Shown: positions 57,205-64,000 of the stretch, in pieces | Layout: each line of letters opens with the position of its first letter | How positions within the stretch are numbered: position 1 is the first letter of the stretch | Assembly (NCBI GenBank): GCA_021014325.1 | Contig: JAJGQC010000657.1 | Span: 1-64,000 of the forward strand | Direction of reading: 5' to 3' | DNA: 64,000 nucleotides | Origin: Plazaster borealis | Taxonomy: Eukaryota > Echinodermata > Asteroidea > Forcipulatida > Labidiasteridae | Position numbers and translations under genes: made by a program | Notes under the pieces: model-generated | Database searches by the model: none | Seen by the model: only the letters and a program-made list of their open reading frames with translations | What the model was told of the DNA's origin: nothing

Positions 57205-58304
57205 TGCAGTGTATGGAATAGTGCCACCCAGTAATGGTGCCCCATAATAGTCACTCAAATTGTCTACAGCCACAGGCATTAAAGATCAGCTTCAAAACCC
57301 TTGTTACACACAGCAATATTTACATGCAACTTGGAGGCAACCAACAGCACAGGGTGCAAAAGAAACCCTTCAGTATCACAACAGCTAATTTTGTCTTAAA
57401 ACCTCTAAACACAAAATGTAGAAATGTGGAAGTGGATGCATGTAAATTACCTCATGTGTCATGGTCCCTTAGCTTCAAATGACTCCGTCTCTGGAATACC
57501 TTAGTTTCCTTAGGATGCACAAATCTCAGTCTCACTCGATGTTTTTACATCTGAAGCTGTTACTGCTTCTTCACTGTCAAATGATCAGCTGACTGCAGCA
57601 TGATTGTCACAGCCTCACTCTTAGAAACTAAATAATAAGAGCAATATGAGAATTATTATAGACTGTGTAAGTCTCATGCATATTCCAACATTGCGAAGAT
57701 TTCTCTTGTTCTTTCCTTTGTCCCTGTACTTAACTTCCTCCAAAGGTTGACTTTGTACACACAATTCCTGGTGGAACATCCCTCTCATTAGAATTCCCCT
57801 GTGGAGACCTTTTGTTGTTGGTCTCCATAAGGTTGCCAATATTCAAACACTGGGACTTGTTCCAAAGTGTGATTTTGTTTCCTTCACACATGTGAGAACC
57901 AAAGGATCCTCAAACTGTTCAAATACATGCCAAACTTGTACAGTCTAGTATTAATTCTTTACACACTATGTATTTCTGTATCATCATTGCTTTACTCCAA
58001 TAGATGGATAATTGTTGCTGATTTTTAGCAAACCTTTTTAATGAAAATGCAGAAATGATAAAACAACAAAAAGGATGTATAGATTGTCATTGTGTGTTTG
58101 TTCAAACCAATCCTTTAGTTTATATTATGCTTCATAAAACCTAAAAATGATGAGAATCAACAAAGCTTGAGGGACTAGAGAACACCCAGACTTTATGTTC
58201 TATAACCCTTGTTCATTGTAACCAAAGCAAAACATTGTTTCAACAATTCAAATTTACTGAGAATGCACAAGTATTCTAGAGTGTTAATAAAATTGTACCT
58301 GCAC
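57205..58304. repeat. Segmental duplication 2, copy Y1
   Basis: It is closely similar to about 61345-62470: GTGCCACCCAGTAATGGTGC, the GCCACAGGCATTAAAGATCA block, and the GGTCTCCATAAGGTTGCCAA block occur in the same order. Y1 is followed directly by X2, whereas Y2 is followed by unique sequence, so the unit X-...-Y was duplicated in tandem. No MDN1 exon was confirmed in Y. Confidence 0.9.
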
Positions 58305-59774
58305 AAAAGCTTGCCTGATGAGGCGCAAGTCATGTTCTTTTTTTTTCATGCAAAATATTGAGGACTCATCAATCACCAAAACTGGAACTAAAAATACTTA
58401 ATTTAGACACAACCGATGACTTCCATGGGTGATCTGTTTTCCTTATATTCATTTCAATGTAATCAAATGGAGGCTGGTAGGACAAACAGTCTGGCCACTT
58501 CTTGTAAAATAATCATTAGAACTATCATTGGCATTGTGGGTACAGGGAACCCGCCAAACTTGGGCAAGTCACGTCAACTATCTCTCTCATAACTTATTCA
58601 CTAATTCAACCCTCAACCATGAATAAATTATTTTCTATCACGCCATCCCGCTCCCCCCCCCAACCTGCAATAAAAAACATGTTAATGCAATGACCATGGC
58701 TAACATCGGCGACGAGCCACGGGTGGGACAGGACCAGCATGTAGAAGCAGGAGGTCTTTATCTCAGTAGATATAACACTATTTGAACATACCTGAGTTTG
58801 ATTTATCAACCTTTCTTCTGCTTTTTTACTTACTTTTGCCACGTAGGCTTATTTTCAATCTTTTTTGATTGGTTCTTTGGCAAGGTCCTGCCTGATGCAT
58901 ACCGGGAACTATCTGGAAATTGTTCAATAAAGATTTAACTACAATTTAACATAAGTAAATAAATGATACGTCCGTCGAAGCTGCGCTGAAAACGATCAAT
59001 GAAAGGCACACCCCTAGCTGTGTGCACTCAACCTGTTACTCTTGCATAATATGCAAATGCTGTCACGCTTCTTGGCTACCAGTAGAAAATGTAAATATCA
59101 TACTTGTCAACTATTTTCAATGGAAACGGTGAATGTCATTTGAAAACTAGCCACTAGAATCTACCTTAGTTTGGAGGCTCTTGTAGGTTCCAAGACCAGT
59201 CTGAGCTGTTCACAGAGATCCCTGGCTAGGCCTGATGTCAATGACTCGTACCGATGCCATGTCTCCTGCGCTTCTCTCTCCTTCCGGTCAAATAACAAAT
59301 AATGGTTTGTCAATAGGGTGACTTGTAATACACAATCAAGCAAGTATCACCACGGCCCAATTGCATTTATCTACTTACATGAACCACTGGCAAGTTAGCA
59401 TGTCTTTTACACGCTACTTTATGAAACATAAATTCTGCTAAGCACCGTTCTGTAAGCAGAAAATATCTGCTTACATGTTTTATGAAATTGCTCAAAAGGA
59501 AACTCAGCCATCTAGTGTGTAGATATCTGCTTTTGAAAGCAGAAGGTCCTGGATTTATAATATCACAATTTGGGAGGCTAATCATCCTTACCTGCAGCTG
59601 AAAAGCTGAGCTGCAAAGGATGTGGCTACAAGGCATTCAAGCTGCAGGCACGCAAGGATGCATTTGGAAGCCAGCCACATTGACCCATATCTAAGCCAGA
59701 TATCAAAAGTGTTTGATTTTTCCTGAGGGAAGAAAACTGGAGGGCCCGGAGAAAAACCCTTGTGGCATAGAAAA
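58305..59774. repeat. Segmental duplication 2, copy X2
   Basis: This is the second copy of 53332-54309, with an extra segment of about 510 bp (58586-59098) and otherwise small differences such as the missing CTTCTG repeat at 59470. It retains the 116-nt MDN1 exon unchanged. Confidence 0.92.
59165..59280 (-). CDS. MDN1: Midasin exon (LCEQLRLVLEPTRASKLR), copy X2
   Basis: The 116 nt, splice sites and encoded residues are the same as at 53677-53792. It lies nearer to the upstream exon at 60308-60453, whose phase-0 donor (GAG|GTAAAT) joins it in frame (GTAEE then EREAQETW). Confidence 0.92.
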
Positions 59775-59878
59775 AACCAATGCCCAACTCTACTCAGTAA
59801 TGACCTTAGCCGGGAATCAAACCAGGGTCACATTGGCGAGAGGCAAGCGCTTTACGCACTAGCCACCCATGCCACCCA
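59571..59878 (-). repeat. tRNA-headed SINE-like repeat
   Basis: On the minus strand the head has GGTGGCTAGTGCGTAAAGCG (A-box region) and CTGGTTTGATTCCCGGC (B-box region). The body has CCTCCAGTTTTCTTCCC, CTTTTGATATCTGGCTTAG and GCAGCTTGAATGCC. X1 holds the body but not the tRNA-like head, so the older copy is truncated at 54309. Confidence 0.7.
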
Positions 59879-60307
59879 ATTTGAAATTGGTCACAGGCAA
59901 GCTGGGTCATCTAGCGGGGTTAGAAATCTGCTCTTGAAAGCAGAATGTCCTACGACAACGGCTTTGGCTCGATCAGCGCATCACTTGAAGCATAAGCTGT
60001 CCTTAGCAACAGCAGTAGCTGTAGTTGTAGCCAATTATTCAGACTAGTTTATAGCCCCATGTTTGGAAAAATCACAGCACAAACTTCACACGATGTGCAG
60101 CCTGATGCATGGTTCTATTTTTTTTTGGTGCAAGAAATGTGTATTGTTTTGACATAAAAAAACGAAGACTAGAATTCACAGCACGATCGAGAAATAAGGG
60201 GAGCCACAAAAAAAACAAAAAAAAGAAATGGGGAAATAAAAAACGCAAATACCTGTGTAAACGTGGACATTTCACATGCCTGAAATCAATGGCTATACTT
60301 AATTTAC

Positions 60308-60453
60308 CTCCTCGGCTGTTCCCTGTTTCTGACTGAGCATGCTCAGTTGCTGTTCCATCTCTAGGCGTAATGCTTCCAGCTCCTCAATGTTCATAAATGA
60401 CTGTGGCATTGCATCATGGGATAGCAGGTCAAAGGTTGTGTGAATAGTGAACC
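60308..60453 (-). CDS. MDN1: Midasin exon (SFMNIEELEALRLEMEQQLS)
   Basis: Between acceptor GATGCAG and donor GAG|GTAAAT the 146 nt encode FTIHTTFDLLSHDAMPQ, then SFMNIEELEALRLEMEQQLS and MLSQKQGTAEE. A helical ELEALRLEMEQQL segment just before the W-x-x-Y/LCEQLRL region matches the end of the midasin linker. The start enters in phase 1 or 2, so at least one more exon lies upstream. It is the most 5' midasin exon I can support. Confidence 0.82.
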
Positions 60454-61054
60454 CTGCATCTTACTGATGTCACTCACATCTGTTATAAAATATCAAAGTT
60501 GTATTCTGACATTATATACAGATGTTGGGTGAATGTTCTTTCAAAACGTTACCTGATGGTTGTGGTTTTGTCACGTTACTTGACAACATCAATACAACGT
60601 TATGACTATGTATCTTCACAACGTCTTAATAAAAGTCGCGTTAACTTTTTTTGGCAATGTTGCTTGAATGTTGTAGTTTTGTCAGGTTACTTGGGAACGT
60701 TATGACAACCTAAATATCACATATACAAATTAGTAAATTAGGCTAAGAAGTTGTAAAATACCTACAAAATATTTCAAGAAATTTGCCAAATGTATGAACT
60801 AGGTATAATTTCTTCATTTATTTGTCTAAACTATCAGATAATTTAGTGATAATTTAAATATAGTAACTCAACATGTAATTGTACTTAAAATATTATTAAA
60901 ATGGAAAAAATTATCCATGATACAACCATGACTGCCAAAGTCACAACGTTATTATAAAATGTCAAAAGCATAGCGTCCTCTAGTCGTTGACAAAACTCCA
61001 AACTTTTCAAATAACGTCTTAGCGACGTCAGTGGACGTTATTTTGTTTGCTAGG

Positions 61055-61430
61055 CATGTTGAGATGAAATAGTGCCACCTAGTAATGGTGCCCCATAATA
61101 GTCACTCAGACTTGTCTATAGGTAATTTAAAAACCAAATTAGGTACTCATGTTGAGGTGGAATAGTGCCACCCAGTAATGGTGCCCCATAATAGTCACCC
61201 AGACCTGTCTATAGGCGTTGCAAAGACCAAATTAGGTACTCATGTTGAGGTGGAATAGTGCCACCAAGTAATGGTGCCCCATAATAGTCACTTAGACTTG
61301 TCTATAGGCGTTTTAAAAACCAAATTAGGTACTCATGTTGAGGTGGAATAGTGCCACCCAGTAATGGTGCCCCATAATAGTCACTCAGACATGTCTACAT
61401 GCCACAGGCATTAAAGATCAGCTTAAAAAC
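61055..61430. repeat. 93-bp tandem repeat, about four copies
   Basis: CATGTTGAGRTGRAATAGTG starts units at 61055, 61149, 61241 and 61334, spacing 92-94 bp. Each contains GTGCCCCATAATAGTCACnC and ACCAAATTAGGTACTCATG. The corresponding place in Y1 (57205) has a single copy, so the array expanded after the duplication or in one haplotype. Confidence 0.9.
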
Positions 61431-62470
61431 CCTCGTCGCACAGAGCAACATTTAAAGGTAACTTGGAGGCAACCAAAAATATAGTGTGTAAAAGAAACCC
61501 TTCAGTATCACAGCAGATAATTTTGTCTCATAGTCTTTAAAAACAAAATGTCAGACAGAAATGTGAATGTACTGCCTGGAAGTGGATGCATGTAAATTAC
61601 CTCAGGTGACATGGTCCCCTAGCTTCAAATGACTCCGTCTCTAGAATACATGTACCTTAGTTTCCTTAGGATGCACAAATCTCAGTCTCACTCCATGTTT
61701 TACATCTGGAAGCTGTTTACTGCTTCTCCACCGTCCAATGATCAGCTGAGTGCAGCATGATTGTCATAGCAACACTCTTAGCAACTAAACAATAAGAACA
61801 ATATGGGAATTATTACAGACTGTGTAAGTCTCATGCATATTCCAACATTGTGAAGATTTGTTTTGTTCTTTCCTTTGTCCCTGTACTTAACTTCCTCCAA
61901 AGGTCAACTTTGTACACAAAATTCCTGGTGGAACATCCCTCTGATTAGAATTCTCCTGTGGAGACCTTTTGTTGTTGGTCTCCATAAGGTTGCCAATATT
62001 CAAACAGTGGGACTTGTTCCAAAGTGTGATTTTGTTTCCTTCACACATGAGAGAACCAAAGGATCCTCAAACTGTTCAAATACATGCCAGACTTGTACAG
62101 TCTGTCAATTCTTTACACACCATGTATTTCTGAATCAACATTGCTCCAACACTCCAACAGATGGATAGGCCTAATTGTTGCTGATATTTAACAAACCTTT
62201 TTCCAATGAAAATGCAGAAATGATAAAACAACACAACCTGTTTGCCTGAAAGGATGGATAGATTGTCATTGTGTATTTTTTCAAACCAATCCTTTATTTT
62301 ATATTATGTTTCATAAAACCTTAAATATTGCATGAATCAACAACGCTTGAAGGACTAGAGGACCCCCAGACTTTATGTTCTAAAACCCTTGTTCATTGTA
62401 ACCAAAGCAAAAGATTATTGTCTCAACAATTCAAATTTACTGAGAATGCACAAAACTCCTAGAGTGTTAA
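61345..62470. repeat. Segmental duplication 2, copy Y2
   Basis: This is the counterpart of 57205-58304, with many small indels, more diverged than the X copies in places. It ends near GAGTGTTAATCAAAGTGTAC. No exon is confirmed. Confidence 0.88.
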
Positions 62471-62655
62471 TCAAAGTGTACTTGCGCATACTTTATGTTA
62501 TAATGAGCACACCAAACTTGGACTTTGTCCCATTATTTATATGCTTAAAGAATATTTGTAAGCAATACTCTCAGCAGCAGAATGTTACTTGACAGTGGAT
62601 TTGTCTAAACTCCTATCTCTTGACTCTAAGACACACCACATGGTTCCTCTCATCT

Positions 62656-62772
62656 CATACCTGATTTCTTTGGTCTAGTTCATGCTCCAACAGTGACATC
62701 ATCTGCTTCAGCTTTAGACTCACACACTCCTCATCCTCAAGACACTGAACTAGACTTGAGTTCTCCTTCTGT
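62656..62772 (-). CDS. Possible exon, coiled-coil-like, unidentified
   Basis: On the minus strand an acceptor TTGTTTACAG precedes an open stretch encoding KENSSLVQCLEDEECVSLKL, then KQMMSLLEHELDQRNQ, followed by donor CAG|GTATGA. The residues would form an amphipathic helix. It could be an upstream midasin linker exon or belong to another gene; I do not recognise it. The support is the pair of good splice sites and the absence of stops over about 110 nt. Confidence 0.35.
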
Positions 62773-63410
62773 AAACAACAAAGATGAGAAAGAGGAAGAT
62801 GATGTGAAAGTGAAATCCAGTAGAATTCAAACCAATGATGATCCTTACACCATGTTCAGAATCTCATTCATGAGAACCATCTTCTGTTTGAGGTGCATTT
62901 TTCTCCCCACAGGACTCTGAAAGCAGTGAGTATACAGGGCTCATTACACATCAATGAGAGGGTAAAACTAAAATAAGATTATTCATTATTCCAGCCTCGC
63001 TATCATGGGCAGCGCTGTATCAATACTTCTTGTCACTAAACCCTGGAAGGCATGAGCTGAAAAAACAATGCTGATTGGCTTACAAAAATGACTGCTCTGC
63101 GCGCTCAATTGTTACAAAACTTTTGAAAGCTTGTGTAGCATGTAGGACGCTTAGCATGCACGTGTCTAAATACAAGCATTTTGACACAACCACTTCAAAA
63201 GAATCACGTTTTTACATGGTCACCCTGAACTACATACAGTTAGACATGCCACAAGATCAAAGAACAATGAGAGGGGACCAGTTGCTCTTCGACTTGATAC
63301 CTATTTTGATCGCCAGCTCTACGAACGTTTCTAACACAAAAAGGATCAACCACAGAACAAATTATAATAGATGTTAAATTTGCATCGGGGATAAAGTATA
63401 TAATTTTTTT
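62773..63410. other. Non-coding stretch
   Basis: A plus-strand open frame at 62693-62920 is Ser/Asp/Glu/Lys-rich without recognised motifs. It overlaps the possible minus-strand exon and is probably chance. Nothing else is recognised up to the palindromic element. Confidence 0.4.
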
Positions 63411-63687
63411 TTACCCATACACGATGTGTGTTACATGTAGCACTGTATACTCAGTACTTTTCGAGTCCTGTGAAATATCACAGGCTTATTACTCGGGTGG
63501 GATTCGAACCCACGACTTGCAATTCTAGAGCAGTGTCTTACCAACTAGACCACCGAGATTGCCCGGTAGCTAGAGGCAGTCTCTAGCATCCCACCCGAGT
63601 AATAAGCCTGTGATATTTTTTCACAGGACTCGGGAAAGTACTGAGTATACAGTGCTACATGTAACACACATCGGTGTATGGGTAAAA
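63411..63687 (-). mobile_element. Palindromic element with a tRNA-like centre
   Basis: Arms of about 90 bp (63411-63502 and 63589-63685) are inverted copies: TTACCCATACAC, TGTGTTACATGTAGCACTGT, ACTCAGTACTTT, CCTGTGA, ATCACAGGCTTATTACTCGG, with small differences. The centre (63499-63566) on the minus strand has TGGTCTAGTTGGTAAGAC (A box and D arm) and GTGGGTTCGAATCCCAC (B box and T arm, fully paired). The acceptor ends pair at five of seven positions. Long arms plus a Pol III head could make it a MITE that captured a tRNA, or a SINE inserted at its own inverted copy. Confidence 0.85.
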
Positions 63688-64000
63688 ACCAAAATTTATA
63701 CACAGAACAAATTAAAATGTCCAACATATTAAAATATTTCAAAGTCATACTTTCAGGGGTTGAGCAAGGTAAGATCCTACACCACTGGGAATGAGGTTGT
63801 TTGTTATCCTTTAGAATGATGCACATATCCAATGCTTATTACAGCTGACTGTGTTGTCTGTCTGTAGTGGGTAGAAGCTCTCGGTTCTATCTTCATCTTG
63901 AGGGTGAAGCTTCAAACCCTAATTTTGTAGGAATTAAAACACCTCCACTTCATAACATTACATTTACCCATACTAATATAATGGACGTAACTTGCATGTA
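63688..64000. other. Window end, no feature recognised
   Basis: AT-rich sequence without domain signal, splice-bounded open frames or obvious repeats. The minus-strand open frame 63545-63832 runs into the palindromic element and is not convincing. Confidence 0.4.

Noticed and set aside
57480..57620. Acidic-looking minus-strand segment in Y1 (EEAVTASDVKTSSETE) as a possible midasin linker exon
   Set aside because: Stops follow soon, and the Y2 counterpart has different stops and shifts. Conservation is no better than in the surrounding intron.
63499..63570. Functional tRNA gene on the minus strand
   Set aside because: The T and D arms are good, but the acceptor stem mispairs at two positions and it lies within long inverted arms, pointing to a mobile element.

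Overview
The window is metazoan nuclear DNA: GT-AG introns, long AT-rich intergenic stretches, many broken transposons, palindromic MITEs, satellites and TTAGGG-type telomeric repeat. The short repeat families (palindromes ending in an AATTTCATAAAGC-like motif, tRNA-headed SINEs, a tRNA-centred inverted repeat) resemble those I associate with echinoderms, perhaps a sea star. That assignment is inference from memory, not proof.

Layout. 1-3123: 3' part of an L1/Tx1-like LINE, frameshifted, with a poly(A) tail. 3124-12145: no gene recognised; it holds a 180-bp repeat, interstitial telomeric repeat beside a long TGAT microsatellite, and several foldback elements. 12146-16568: a decayed piggyBac-like transposon between TTAA sites. 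18163-18857: start of a secreted leucine-rich-repeat protein, frameshifted. 18858-24715: non-coding, with a tRNA-like sequence at 21.9 kb. 24721-30360: a three-part satellite made of a 110-bp unit A, a 142-bp tRNA-like unit B, and A+B composites in a higher-order repeat of about 891 bp. 32462-32868: foldback element. 34677-40018: a satellite of about 105 bp with roughly 51 copies.

41414-60453, minus strand: the one host gene I can name with confidence, the 3' end of MDN1 (midasin, the giant AAA+ ATPase of 60S ribosome maturation). Its last exons encode the end of the linker and the C-terminal VWA/MIDAS domain. The locus is structurally abnormal. A 1.8-kb block with two VWA exons is present twice (43797-45595 and 50265-52093), separated by a broken Ty3/gypsy element. 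A second exon is duplicated upstream (53677-53792 and 59165-59280). One copy of a VWA exon has a 39-bp in-frame deletion, the last exon has a 1-bp frameshift, and the exon that should carry the MIDAS DxSxS motif was not found. The simplest reading is two divergent haplotypes joined in tandem by the assembly; real tandem duplication is the alternative.

60454-64000: MDN1-proximal or intergenic sequence with one possible exon, a 93-bp tandem repeat and a palindromic element with a tRNA-like centre.

Nothing prokaryotic (operons, CRISPR, phage) is present. The most unusual objects are the tRNA-like composite satellite, the 105-bp palindrome-bearing satellite and the doubly duplicated MDN1 locus.
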